Part shown: positions 1-9,519 of the stretch, piece after piece
Numbering within the stretch: the stretch's first letter is position 1
Layout of the letters: every line of letters begins with the position of its first letter
DNA from: Akkermansia muciniphila
GTDB taxonomy: Bacteria; Verrucomicrobiota; Verrucomicrobiia; Verrucomicrobiales; Akkermansiaceae
NCBI GenBank assembly: GCA_945901795.1
Contig: CAMDLP010000005.1
Coordinates: 29,575 to 93,574, forward strand
Direction: 5' to 3'
Length of the DNA stretch: 64,000 nt
Notes under the pieces: generated by a model
Database searches by the model: none
What the model saw: only the letters and a program-made list of their open reading frames with translations
What the model was told of the DNA's origin: nothing
Translations under genes and position numbers: made by a program

Positions 1-42
1 CCTGTGCCGCCTGCCATTTCATCCGAAACCGCCGATCCATGA
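1..42 (+). CDS. urtC: C-terminal tail of urea ABC transporter permease UrtC (partial)
   Basis: Frame 1 is open from the window edge and ends in TGA at 40-42, which overlaps the ATG of urtD as ATGA. Only about 13 residues are visible (ending SSETADP). They carry no diagnostic motif, so the name rests on the position directly before urtD and on the usual urtC-urtD order. It could be the tail of another gene. Confidence 0.45.
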   Translation, partial: PVPPAISSETADP

Positions 43-809
43 GCCAGAAGCCATTCCTCCTCGCAGCAGAGGGACTCAACAAGTCCTTCGACGGCTTCAA
101 AGCCATCAACGATCTCAATTTCTATCTCGATGAGGGCGAGCTCCGGACCGTGATCGGTCCTAACGGTGCAGGGAAAACCACCTTCCTCGACCTCATCACC
201 GGGCGCACCCAGCCTGACGAAGGCACCCTGCTCTGGGACGACTCCAAGCACGATCTCCTCAAGCTCAACGAATACGAGATCTATCGACTTGGCATCGGCC
301 GCAAGTTCCAGACCCCCACGGTTTACAACGATCACACCGTCACGGAAAACCTGATTCTCTCGCTCGCCGGTTCGCGCGGCATCTGGCACAGCCTCTTCGG
401 GAAAACCACCTCCGCCCAGCGCGACCGGATCGCCGAAATCCTCACGACCATCAAGCTCGCCGACCACGCCCATCGCAAGGCCGGCGCTCTCGCCCACGGA
501 CAGAAGCAGTGGCTGGAAATCGGCATGCTCCTCGCCCAGGAGGCCCGCTTGCTGCTTGTGGACGAGCCCGCCGCCGGGATGACCGACGAGGAGACTTATC
601 GCACCGGTGAGCTTCTTCTCTCGCTTGCCGGGAAGCACACCATTGTGGTCATCGAGCACGACATGACCTTTGTGCGGCAGATTTCCCAAGACCGCAAGGT
701 CACCGTTCTTCATCAGGGACACGTCCTTTGCGAAGGTCCCGTTGACCAGGTCCAAGCCGATGAACGCGTGATCGAAGTCTATCTCGGCCGCAAATCCAAA
801 GCCGCATGA
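39..809 (+). CDS. urtD: Urea ABC transporter ATP-binding protein UrtD
   Basis: This is one of the two cytoplasmic ATPase subunits of the UrtABCDE high-affinity urea importer, which belongs to the branched-chain amino-acid ABC family. Walker A GPNGAGKTT lies near residues 40-48, the signature-like LAHGQKQWLEIG near 151, and Walker B LLLVDEPAAGM follows. The degenerate signature (AHGQ instead of LSGGQ) is typical of UrtD/LivG-type subunits. Length (256 aa) fits the family. It overlaps the preceding frame by ATGA and urtE by 4 bases, so translation of urtC-D-E is probably coupled. The neighbouring urease operon supports urea rather than amino acids as substrate. Confidence 0.95.
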   Translation: MSQKPFLLAAEGLNKSFDGFKAINDLNFYLDEGELRTVIGPNGAGKTTFLDLITGRTQPDEGTLLWDDSKHDLLKLNEYEIYRLGIGRKFQTPTVYNDHTVTENLILSLAGSRGIWHSLFGKTTSAQRDRIAEILTTIKLADHAHRKAGALAHGQKQWLEIGMLLAQEARLLLVDEPAAGMTDEETYRTGELLLSLAGKHTIVVIEHDMTFVRQISQDRKVTVLHQGHVLCEGPVDQVQADERVIEVYLGRKSKAA

Positions 810-1531
810 TCGCTTCCCCGACACAAACCGAAAGCCTGTCCGTTTCAAATCTCCGGGTCTCCATCGGTGGCAGCGCCATCCTGCGGGGTGTCGATCTATC
901 CATACGCCCCAAAACCGTCTTCTGCCTGATGGGGCGCAACGGCGTTGGGAAAAGCACGACGCTCAAGGCGCTCATGGGGTTGCTCCCGGCCGATTCCGGG
1001 ACAGTCGAACTCGGGGGAGCGTCCATCGACCGCGCGTCATCCGCTGATCGCGCCCGGTTGGGACTCGGCTACGTCCCCCAAGGCCGCGAGATTTTTCCCC
1101 ATCTCACCGTCGAGGAAAACCTCTTCATCGGCCTCAACGCCCGCGGCCAAAAGCGTGACACCAGTCAGACCGACCGGATCTACGCCTTGTTTCCTATCAT
1201 CAAGGAGTTCCTCCACCGCAAAGGCGGCATGCTCTCAGGCGGCCAGCAGCAACAGCTCGCCATCGGCCGCGCGCTGCTGACCCGGCCGAAGCTGCTGATT
1301 CTCGACGAACCCACCGAAGGTATCCAGCCTAACATTATTGACCAGATCGGCGACGCCATCAAGATGCTGCGTGCCGAAGGCGAGATGAGTATTCTCCTCG
1401 TCGAACAGTATCTAGACTTCTGCAAGGAACTCGGCGACGACTTCGCCATTCTCGAGCGCGGAGCCGTTGCCGCAGCGGGGGAGATTACCGGTCTCACCGA
1501 CGATGTCGTCAAAGAATTTCTGACGGTTTGA
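806..1531 (+). CDS. urtE: Urea ABC transporter ATP-binding protein UrtE
   Basis: This is the second ATPase of the urea importer (LivF-like). Walker A GRNGVGKST is near residues 43-51, the signature LSGGQQQQLAIGRALL and Walker B LLILDEPTEGIQPN follow in order. The length of 241 aa is normal. The start overlaps the urtD stop by 4 bases. It is the last gene of the urtCDE block; the binding protein urtA is not contiguous but follows after a porin gene, unlike the common urtABCDE order. Confidence 0.95.
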   Translation: MIASPTQTESLSVSNLRVSIGGSAILRGVDLSIRPKTVFCLMGRNGVGKSTTLKALMGLLPADSGTVELGGASIDRASSADRARLGLGYVPQGREIFPHLTVEENLFIGLNARGQKRDTSQTDRIYALFPIIKEFLHRKGGMLSGGQQQQLAIGRALLTRPKLLILDEPTEGIQPNIIDQIGDAIKMLRAEGEMSILLVEQYLDFCKELGDDFAILERGAVAAAGEITGLTDDVVKEFLTV

Positions 1532-1661
1532 TGGAAGTGGTGGTCGGTGATGTGGTGGATTCATGCTCATTACTGTCATGCATGACGGGGATTCATCGTG
1601 GTTTGAAGAAGGCTGATCCAGCCCGGCTAATTTAATGATTTTGCTAATGAAAACATCAGAT

Positions 1662-1678
1662 TTGGCATGGATAAAGCT
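1662..1678 (+). promoter_or_regulatory. Candidate sigma-54 promoter for the porin gene
   Basis: TTGGCATGGATAAAGCT has the GG-N10-GC spacing of -24/-12 promoters (GG at 1664-1665, GC at 1676-1677), and TTGGCA matches the -24 consensus. The -12 half is weaker (AAGC rather than TTGC). It lies about 53 bases before the preferred porin ATG at 1731 and inside the longer ORF starting at 1635, which argues for the 1731 start. Prediction only. Confidence 0.5.
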
Positions 1679-1730
1679 ATCTGAAGTTACGAGCGGAATC
1701 CCGCCAATAAAGCAACAATACCTATCGAAA

Positions 1731-2774
1731 ATGAAAAACAAAACACGATTCAGTAAGTTTCACTTGCCGTTGGCAATGGCGCTCGGCACCGCAGGCGCGA
1801 TGGCCGGAACCGAGACGGTGGCAGCTCCGTCATTGGTGCCGACTCCGGATTGGTTGAAGGTCAGCGGCTACGCTGCCGTATCTTATATCCACACGGAGGT
1901 GGATTCTGATCTAGGAGATTTTGATGAAGATACGTTGTTCGACGCAGGCACTCCATTCGATGCCGTGAAGCTCGGGCTCGAAGCAACCAAGGGATCCTTC
2001 ACGGCTTACGCGAGCCTCTTCTTCTCGCCGGTTAATGACAATGATGCGTTTGGAGCCGGCAGTGATGCGGGTATCCTAGACGCGTATGTCACCTACAAGG
2101 CCGGTGATTTTTCCGTTACGGGGGGTAAGTATCTGAGCTGGCTTGGGTACGAAGCATTTGACGCGGTGAACATGGCACAAATGTCCTATGCGAACAATTT
2201 CCTGGGAGCGATTCCCGCCTACCACACCGGGATCAAATTTGAATACACGACCGACGTGTTTGGCGCTGGCTTCAATGTTTCCGACTCCATCCGCGGTGGC
2301 GATAATACTTTCTGGGGTGGTGACGAAGACTATGGCAACGGTCTGGGTTACGAAGCTTATGTCGTCTATAAGGGAATCGAAAAGCTGACGCTCTGGGGCG
2401 GTATTGCTTATGACACCTCTGATGACATTGAAGGTGTTCCGGTGGATGATTTCGTCACTTATGATGTCTGGGCGAGTTATGCGCTTTCGGACAAAATGAC
2501 AGTGGCCGCAGAACTCGCCTATTGCGACAACGGTGCCGCGTTCGGTACTCAGGGGCTCGCTTTCCTGCAATACGCCTTCACTGAGAAGTTCTCGACCGTG
2601 TTCCGCTTTGGCTATGACGATGTGCAAACCTTCGATACGACTGCCTACAAATACACGATCGCGCCAAGCTACGCCTTCAATGAGCACTTCACGCTCCGTG
2701 GCGAAGTCAGCTACACCGATGTGGAAGATGCGGATATCCTCTTCACCGGCGTCCAAGCTCTGGTCAAATTTTAA
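1731..2774 (+). CDS. Outer-membrane beta-barrel porin within the urea-uptake cluster
   Basis: The protein (347 aa from the 1731 ATG) starts with a Sec signal peptide (MKNKTRFSKF... ALGTAGAMAG) and continues as alternating aromatic and polar strands rich in Tyr, Asp and Gly. It ends in VKF, the terminal aromatic residue expected for BAM-dependent outer-membrane insertion. It resembles OmpL-like or 'porin-2' barrel proteins. The track start at 1635 lacks a signal peptide and includes the putative promoter, so 1731 is preferred. Sitting between urtE and urtA, it is most simply read as an outer-membrane channel that lets urea or amides reach UrtA. Substrate is inferred from context only. A rho-independent terminator follows. 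Confidence 0.8.
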   Translation: MKNKTRFSKFHLPLAMALGTAGAMAGTETVAAPSLVPTPDWLKVSGYAAVSYIHTEVDSDLGDFDEDTLFDAGTPFDAVKLGLEATKGSFTAYASLFFSPVNDNDAFGAGSDAGILDAYVTYKAGDFSVTGGKYLSWLGYEAFDAVNMAQMSYANNFLGAIPAYHTGIKFEYTTDVFGAGFNVSDSIRGGDNTFWGGDEDYGNGLGYEAYVVYKGIEKLTLWGGIAYDTSDDIEGVPVDDFVTYDVWASYALSDKMTVAAELAYCDNGAAFGTQGLAFLQYAFTEKFSTVFRFGYDDVQTFDTTAYKYTIAPSYAFNEHFTLRGEVSYTDVEDADILFTGVQALVKF

Positions 2775-2801
2775 TCCAATTTCCTGGTATTAAACGGTTG
2801 C

Positions 2802-2855
2802 GGCGGGAGAGTCCTATGGATCATCCGGTATCGATGCTCTCCCGCCTGCTTTTTC
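2802..2855 (+). terminator. Rho-independent terminator after the porin
   Basis: The arms ggcgggagag (2802-2811) and ctctcccgcc (2837-2846) are perfectly complementary over 10 bp, and a T-rich tract (tgctttttc) follows. It separates the porin from urtA. Confidence 0.85.
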
Positions 2856-2903
2856 AAACGAGTTGTTTCCAATTTCACGATCCAATACAAACATTCTAAT
2901 CCA

Positions 2904-4151
2904 ATGATCCCTAAATTCATCCCCTCCGCACTTGCTGCGATTGCCCTCACCGGTGTTTCCGCGCAAGCGGCAGAAGCCGTCAAAGTCGGCGTGCTCCACT
3001 CGCTCAGTGGAACCATGGCCATCAGTGAAACCTCCCTCCGCGACGTCCTGCTTTTCACCTTCGACGAAATCAACGCCGCTGGCGGTGTGATGGGCAAGAA
3101 GATTGAGCCCGTCGTCGTGGACGGCGCTTCGAACTGGCCGCTCTTCGCTGAAAAAGCCAAGCAGCTGCTTGACCAGGACAAGGTCTCGGTGACGTTCGGT
3201 TGCTGGACATCGGTGAGCCGCAAGTCGGTGCTTCCGGTGTTCGAGGAAAAGAAGGGCCTGCTCTTCTACCCGGTGCAATACGAAGGCGAGGAAATGTCCC
3301 CGAACATTTTTTACACCGCCGAGGCCGTCAACCAGCAGGCGACGCCCGCGGTTGATTACTTGCTCGAAGAAGGTAAGAAGAAGTTCTACCTGATCGGCTC
3401 GGACTATGTTTATCCTCAGACCACCAACCTGATCCTTCTTGAGTATCTCCTCAGCAAGGGAGTGCGTCTTGAAAACATCGGCGGTGGATTCACCAAGGAT
3501 GCCAGCGGCAAGATCATCTCCGCCGGTAAATACACGCCGTTCGGTCACACCGACTATCAGCAAATTGTCTCCGAGATCAAGCAATTCGCCGCCAGCGGCG
3601 ACGCCTGCATCATCAGCACGCTCAACGGCGACACCAACGTGCCCTTCTTCAAGGAGTATGCTGCTGCCGGACTCGATGCGGAATCCTGCCCGGTGGTTAG
3701 CTTCTCGGTCTCCGAAGACGAGTTCCGCGGACTTCCTGCCAGCCAGCTTGTCGGCCAACTCGGATGCTGGACTTACTTCCAGTCGATCAAAAGCCCGGCG
3801 AACGCCAAGTTCATCAAAAACTTCCAAGCCTGGCTCGCCAAGTCGGTCGTTCCCGGCATTGTCAAAGAAGGCCGCGTGACTTGCTCGCCGATGGTGCTTT
3901 CCTACAACGGTGTCTATCTCTGGAAGGCCGCTGTTGAAAAGGCCGGCTCATTCGAGGTGGAGAAGGTGATGGCGGCTCTCAAGGGCGGCATCTCGTTCGA
4001 CGGCCCCGGCGGCAAGGTGACTACCCAAAAGAATCATCACCTTACCAAGAACGTCTTCATCGGTGAAACTCGCGCGGACGGACAATTCAAGATCCTCAAG
4101 GAATTCAAGGATGTCGTCGGCGAGCCATTCCTGAAGGGTACCTACAAGTAG
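2904..4151 (+). CDS. urtA: Urea ABC transporter substrate-binding protein UrtA
   Basis: This is the periplasmic urea-binding protein of the UrtABCDE importer. It has a signal peptide ending near SAQAAEA, then [17 protein letters not shown], the characteristic start of the type-I periplasmic-binding-protein fold in this family. Segments such as [18 protein letters not shown] and [11 protein letters not shown] are hallmarks of UrtA/AmiC-type proteins. Length 415 aa is normal. It lies between two terminators and so appears to be a separate transcript from urtCDE, which would let the binding protein be made in excess of the membrane complex. No convincing sigma-54 site is visible in the 50 bases before it. 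Confidence 0.95.
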   Translation: MIPKFIPSALAAIALTGVSAQAAEAVKVGVLHSLSGTMAISETSLRDVLLFTFDEINAAGGVMGKKIEPVVVDGASNWPLFAEKAKQLLDQDKVSVTFGCWTSVSRKSVLPVFEEKKGLLFYPVQYEGEEMSPNIFYTAEAVNQQATPAVDYLLEEGKKKFYLIGSDYVYPQTTNLILLEYLLSKGVRLENIGGGFTKDASGKIISAGKYTPFGHTDYQQIVSEIKQFAASGDACIISTLNGDTNVPFFKEYAAAGLDAESCPVVSFSVSEDEFRGLPASQLVGQLGCWTYFQSIKSPANAKFIKNFQAWLAKSVVPGIVKEGRVTCSPMVLSYNGVYLWKAAVEKAGSFEVEKVMAALKGGISFDGPGGKVTTQKNHHLTKNVFIGETRADGQFKILKEFKDVVGEPFLKGTYK

Positions 4152-4184
4152 AACTGATTTGGTTTTCGGTTGCTTACGGTTATT

Positions 4185-4217
4185 AAACCATGCCTCCCCC
4201 CGGGGGCATGGTTTTTC
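4185..4217 (+). terminator. Rho-independent terminator after urtA
   Basis: The sequence aaaccatgcctccccccgggggcatggtttttc folds into a GC-rich hairpin (aaaccatgc pairs with gcatggttt, with C/G runs at the tip) and ends in a T run. It isolates urtA from the urease operon. Confidence 0.85.
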
Positions 4218-4226
4218 ATTACCCGC

Positions 4227-4243
4227 TTGGCATGAGCGCTGCT
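4227..4243 (+). promoter_or_regulatory. Candidate sigma-54 promoter of the urease operon
   Basis: TTGGCATGAGCGCTGCT matches the -24/-12 consensus TGGCACGNNNNTTGCW with two mismatches and exact GG-N10-GC spacing (GG 4229-4230, GC 4241-4242). It sits between the urtA terminator and the first gene of the operon, about 29 bases before the ATG at 4272. This implies NtrC-type nitrogen control. Predicted, not shown. Confidence 0.6.
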
Positions 4244-4271
4244 CACTCTCATTCTGTCCCTTCATCCGCCT

Positions 4272-4568
4272 ATGAAAATTTTCCTTACGTCTGATTGGCG
4301 TCAGTCCGCCGCCCGCGTGCTTTCCGCGGGAGTTTGTCTTTGTCCTTCATTGCTGTCCGCGCACCCTGGGCATTACCACCCGGATGAGACCGATGAATTT
4401 GATTTTCTGAGGGCCACGTTTTTCCACTCGCATGGAGCCTTCGATTACCTGCTCGCGGGATTGGTCATCTCAAGCGTCGCAGTCGCCTGCCTTCATGGAA
4501 AACGCGGTGTCCGGATCAGCGCTCTCGCCGCGGCGTTGGGTTCGCTCTGCCTGCTCCCCGTTCTCTAA
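4272..4568 (+). CDS. Small His-rich exported or membrane protein heading the urease operon
   Basis: The 98-aa product has a signal-like N-terminus with a cleavage-like site near LLSA, followed directly by HPGHYHPDETDEFDF and a further HSH motif, then one or two hydrophobic segments (YLLAGLVISSVAVACL and SALAAALGSLCLLPVL). The HPGHxH start recalls mature N-termini of HupE/UreJ-type nickel permeases, but the protein is far too short to be one. Only 12 bases separate it from ureA, and the putative sigma-54 promoter lies before it, so it is the first gene of the urease transcript. A role in periplasmic nickel binding or delivery is an inference. I do not recognise a named family. Confidence 0.7.
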   Translation: MKIFLTSDWRQSAARVLSAGVCLCPSLLSAHPGHYHPDETDEFDFLRATFFHSHGAFDYLLAGLVISSVAVACLHGKRGVRISALAAALGSLCLLPVL

Positions 4569-4580
4569 TCGTCCGCGCCG

Positions 4581-4883
4581 ATGCATCTTTCCCCGCGCGA
4601 ACAAGAAAAGCTGCTCATCGTCGTGGCCGGTGATCTCGCCAGTCGCCGCCGCGCGCGCGGGCTGAAGCTCAACTACCCGGAAGCCGTAGCTCTGATCACC
4701 GCCGAGCTGCTCGAAGGCGCGCGCGACGGGAAATCGGTTTCAGAGCTCATGAGCTATGGCACCACCCTGATTTCCCGCGATGAAGTCATGGAAGGCGTGG
4801 CGGAAATGATTCACGACGTGCAGGTGGAAGCCACCTTCCCGGACGGCACCAAGCTTGTCACCGTTCACAATCCCGTCAGATGA
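4581..4883 (+). CDS. ureA: Urease subunit gamma
   Basis: This is the smallest of the three structural subunits of nickel urease, which hydrolyses urea to ammonia and carbamate. It begins [39 protein letters not shown], the classical UreA start, and contains the [16 protein letters not shown] segment. The 100-aa length is exactly typical of separate bacterial gamma subunits (not fused to beta). It overlaps ureB by 4 bases. Confidence 0.97.
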   Translation: MHLSPREQEKLLIVVAGDLASRRRARGLKLNYPEAVALITAELLEGARDGKSVSELMSYGTTLISRDEVMEGVAEMIHDVQVEATFPDGTKLVTVHNPVR

Positions 4884-5193
4884 TCCCCGGCGAAATCATC
4901 ACCCCGTTAGGAGCCCCGGATTTGATCCTGAATCCGGGTCTCGCCAAGCTGAATGTCGTGGTGGCCAACACCGGCGACCGACCCATCCAAGTGGGCAGCC
5001 ATTTTCATTTCGCCGAAGTGAATTCCTCCCTGCATTTCGACCGCGCCGCCGCGCGTGGGTTCCGACTTAACATTCCGGCCGGCACCGCCATCCGCTTTGA
5101 ACCCGGCGACACCCGTGAAGTCCCCTTGGTCGCGCTTGCCGGAACCCGCGAAGTGCACGGTCTTAACAATCTCGTCAACGGCCCGCTCGACTC

Positions 5194-5197
<4 letters not shown>
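4880..5197 (+). CDS. ureB: Urease subunit beta
   Basis: This is the second structural urease subunit. It starts [20 protein letters not shown] and has the diagnostic block [21 protein letters not shown] followed by [24 protein letters not shown]. At 105 aa it is a stand-alone beta subunit. It overlaps both ureA and ureC by ATGA-type junctions, so the three structural subunits are translationally coupled. It packs against UreA and UreC in the (UreABC)3 oligomer. Confidence 0.97.
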
Positions 5198-6915
<1,718 letters not shown>

Positions 6916-6924
6916 ATCCGGGCC

Positions 6925-7356
6925 ATGCATGTCATCCAGCACGCCCTCGCTACGGTCTCCGATTTGCCGCCGGAAAAGCAGATCTCCCTCGCCGCCGAGC
7001 GCCGGCTGTTTTTGAAGCGCCGCTGGAGGGGAGTCGCGGAGGACGGAACAGAGTTTGGATTCGATCTGGAAACGCGCCTCACTGATGGCTGCGTGATTTA
7101 TCACCAAGCGGGAATCGACTACATCGTCCACCAGTTGCCCGAGGCCGTTTATGAAATTCCGTTGGAGTCACCTGCGCAAGCCGCGTTGGTTGCTTGGAAA
7201 GTGGGTAACCTTCACCTGCCTGCCCAGATTCTCGATCACAGCGTCCGGGTTCTGCATGATGAGGCCATGACTCAGCTCCTCGAGCGCGAGGGCTGGCCGT
7301 ATACCGAACCTGATGTCGTTTTCACGCCCATGAAAGCCATGGCTCACACCCCATGA
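6925..7356 (+). CDS. ureE: Urease accessory protein UreE (nickel chaperone)
   Basis: UreE is the cytoplasmic metallochaperone that passes Ni to UreG for urease maturation. The 143-aa protein has the family features LTDGCVIYHQAGIDYIV and the central AWKVGNLHLPAQIL (nickel-binding His at the GN.H motif), plus HDEAMTQLLEREGW. It lacks the His-rich C-terminal tail of enterobacterial UreE and ends KAMAHTP. It starts 10 bases after ureC and overlaps ureF by 4 bases. Confidence 0.93.
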   Translation: MHVIQHALATVSDLPPEKQISLAAERRLFLKRRWRGVAEDGTEFGFDLETRLTDGCVIYHQAGIDYIVHQLPEAVYEIPLESPAQAALVAWKVGNLHLPAQILDHSVRVLHDEAMTQLLEREGWPYTEPDVVFTPMKAMAHTP

Positions 7357-8018
7357 CCTCCGATCCATGGCTCTGGCTGCTTCAGGCGAATGACACAGCC
7401 TATCCGTCGGGTGCTTACGCGCACTCGTTCGGCCTCGAGGAATTGGTCGAATCCGGTGTTGTTCAAACTGCGGGGGATCTTGAAAACTTCCTGCGAAAGC
7501 AAATCCTGCCCGCGCTGCTTACCTTCGAGATTCCATTCTTCGCTCGCGCCCATGCCGCTGCCTGCGCAGGAGATGTGGACGGACTTCTCGCGCTGGATGG
7601 CGAGCTCGACGCCTGGCGAATCCCGGCGGAACTGCGCGACGCCTCCCGCCGAATCGGTTCGCAACGGCTCGATCTTCTCGCGCAGCTTGATTCCAGTCCG
7701 CTTGTTCTCCGCTGTCGCGAGCGTTCGCCACGCAGCCACCATCTTGTCGTCACCGCGCTGGAGCTTTCGGGCGTTCCCGTCGGCCAGGCAGCCCGCGCGT
7801 TTGCCTTCCAGTCGATCGCCGGACTTTCCGCCGCGTCGATGAAGCTCATGCGCATCGGCCAGACAGCCTGCCAGCAAATCGTCCGCCGCACGCTCACGGA
7901 GCTCGGCGGGGAAATCGACGTTTCCCTTTCCCGGCCGGTGGACGGCTGGTTCAATCCGCTTCTCGAAATCGCCTCACTCCGCCATGCCCGCGCCCATGCA
8001 AGACTCTTCATCTCCTGA
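7353..8018 (+). CDS. ureF: Urease accessory protein UreF
   Basis: UreF recruits UreG to the UreD-urease complex and controls the fidelity of activation. The protein (221 aa) has the characteristic start [27 protein letters not shown], equivalent to the S-x-FPSGxFxxSxGLE consensus, and an all-helical composition. The start overlaps ureE by 4 bases. Its end overlaps the annotated ureG start by 35 bases. Confidence 0.94.
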   Translation: MTSDPWLWLLQANDTAYPSGAYAHSFGLEELVESGVVQTAGDLENFLRKQILPALLTFEIPFFARAHAAACAGDVDGLLALDGELDAWRIPAELRDASRRIGSQRLDLLAQLDSSPLVLRCRERSPRSHHLVVTALELSGVPVGQAARAFAFQSIAGLSAASMKLMRIGQTACQQIVRRTLTELGGEIDVSLSRPVDGWFNPLLEIASLRHARAHARLFIS

Positions 8019-8628
8019 TTTGAAAAAGCGTCCGTTCCGCCTTGGTGTCGGCGGCCCGGTCGGTTCCGGGAAGACGATGTGCGTCCTCCGCCTCAGCCAA
8101 TGGCTCAAGGATGAGGTCTCGCTCGCCGTCATCACTAACGATATCTACACCCGCGAGGATGCCGAGTTCCTTCTCCGCGAGGGCGTGCTGCCGGCCGGTC
8201 GCGTCATCGGTGTGGAAACCGGCGGCTGCCCGCACACCGCGATCCGGGACGACACCAGCATGAACATGGCCGCCGTGATCGATCTCGAAAACCGCCATCC
8301 TGACCTGAAGCTCATTCTCATCGAAAGCGGCGGCGACAATCTATCCGCCACGTTTTCACCCGAACTTGTCGATGCCTACATCTACGTGATCGACGTCGCG
8401 GAAGGGGACAAGATCCCGCGCAAGGGCGGCCCGGCCATCCGGACCAGTGATCTTCTGCTCATTAATAAAACCGACCTTGCGCCGTATGTCGGGGCCGACC
8501 TCGAAGTCATGGCGCGTGATTCAAAAATGCAGCGCGGCAATCGCCCGTTCCTGTTCGCTGATCTGAAATCCGAAAAGGGCAAGGATGACCTAATCGCCTG
8601 GTTGAAGCATGAGTATCTGTTTGTGTAA
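7984..8628 (+). CDS. ureG: Urease accessory GTPase UreG
   Basis: UreG is a SIMIBI-class GTPase that couples GTP hydrolysis to nickel insertion. It contains the P-loop [11 protein letters not shown], the nickel-binding CPH motif in [14 protein letters not shown], the [15 protein letters not shown] segment and the [10 protein letters not shown] guanine-specificity motif. Length 214 aa is normal. Two starts are possible (ATG at 7984 or 7996); both lie within the end of ureF, implying coupled translation. It is followed by a strong palindrome rather than directly by ureD. Confidence 0.96.
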   Translation: MPAPMQDSSSPDLKKRPFRLGVGGPVGSGKTMCVLRLSQWLKDEVSLAVITNDIYTREDAEFLLREGVLPAGRVIGVETGGCPHTAIRDDTSMNMAAVIDLENRHPDLKLILIESGGDNLSATFSPELVDAYIYVIDVAEGDKIPRKGGPAIRTSDLLLINKTDLAPYVGADLEVMARDSKMQRGNRPFLFADLKSEKGKDDLIAWLKHEYLFV

Positions 8629-8631
8629 CTG

Positions 8632-8693
8632 GAGCGCGGAATTTATTCCGCGCGAAACCTCCAATTCTCGCGCGGAATGAATTCCGCGCTCCC
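8632..8693. repeat. Imperfect palindromic (REP-like) element reaching into ureD
   Basis: The arms ggagcgcggaatttattccgcgcga and tcgcgcggaatgaattccgcgctcc are inverted copies with a single mismatch, separated by a short aacctccaattc spacer. Each arm is itself nearly palindromic (gcgcggaat..attccgcgc). The element starts 3 bases after the ureG stop and contains the ureD ATG (8677) in its right arm. No second copy is seen in this window. It resembles repeated extragenic palindromes, and could also act as a strong mRNA hairpin. Confidence 0.75.
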
Positions 8694-9519
8694 GGTGTCG
8701 GGCACCGCCCTTGACGGCCATCTGCACCTCCGCTGCGAGAGCCGTGCCGACGGCGTGCCGTTCATCGCCCGCCAGAGTTTCCGGGCGCCGGTGCACCTCA
8801 GCAAATCTCATGTCGATCACGGGCATCTCGTGCAAAGCATCGTTAATCCGACGGCCGGATTCTTTGATGGTGACCATCTTGAGACGGATATTCACGTAGC
8901 TCCCGGCGCGAAGCTGGTGCTCAGCACTCCGTCGGCGTCCCGCGTCTATCGAACGCGGTCCGGCGCGGCGGCGGTGAGCTGTCAGAAGTTCCGGGTCGAG
9001 GAAAACGCCTCCCTCGAGTGGATTCCCGAGCCGTTCATCCCGCATGCCGGGGCGAGGTATGTGCAGCGCACGATGATCGACCTGCATCCGGCGGCGAGCC
9101 TGCTTTTCTTCGACTGGATCACACCCGGCCGTGTGGCGATGGGGGAGGTTTTCGCCTATCAGCATCTCGGCTGGGAGTTGGACCTGACTCTCGGGGGCAG
9201 TCTCATCGCCCGTGAGGGATACGATCTGCGGCCCGATGATGATAGCTTGGAAGCGCTTCGCGCGAAGTTCCCCGCCGCGCATTATCTCTCGGTTTATGCC
9301 GCCGGGGAGATGGCTGCAAATTGGCCGGTGGAAGCGCTGGATGCGCTGAAATCGGAAGATACCTATCTCGGCCATGGACCGCTCGCGGGCGGCGTTCACG
9401 TGATTCGCGCGCTGTGCCGCGACAGTCTTGCCACCCGCAAGCTGCTGGGGACGCTGCGTCCCTTGCTTTACGTCGCGGCCGGCTCGAGGCCGCCCGCACT
9501 GGGCCGGATATTTTGTTAG
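8677..9519 (+). CDS. ureD: Urease accessory protein UreD (UreH)
   Basis: UreD is the scaffold that binds apo-urease and channels Ni from UreG via UreF. Family motifs include FIARQSFRAPVHLSKSH, LVQSIVNPTAGFFDGDHL, STPSASRVYRTR and the EWIPEPFIPHAGARY segment. At 280 aa it is full length. The ATG lies in the right arm of a palindromic element, so the first nine or so residues (MNSALPVSG) derive from or border the repeat and no good ribosome-binding site is visible. No alternative ATG lies upstream in frame. Here ureD is last in the operon. Its TAG overlaps the stop of the convergent HAD gene by 4 bases. Confidence 0.92.
   Translation: MNSALPVSGTALDGHLHLRCESRADGVPFIARQSFRAPVHLSKSHVDHGHLVQSIVNPTAGFFDGDHLETDIHVAPGAKLVLSTPSASRVYRTRSGAAAVSCQKFRVEENASLEWIPEPFIPHAGARYVQRTMIDLHPAASLLFFDWITPGRVAMGEVFAYQHLGWELDLTLGGSLIAREGYDLRPDDDSLEALRAKFPAAHYLSVYAAGEMAANWPVEALDALKSEDTYLGHGPLAGGVHVIRALCRDSLATRKLLGTLRPLLYVAAGSRPPALGRIFC

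Noticed and set aside
1575-1586. Short palindrome gtcatgcatgac upstream of the porin as an operator
   Set aside because: Twelve bases is easily found by chance and no matching second site or known consensus supports it.
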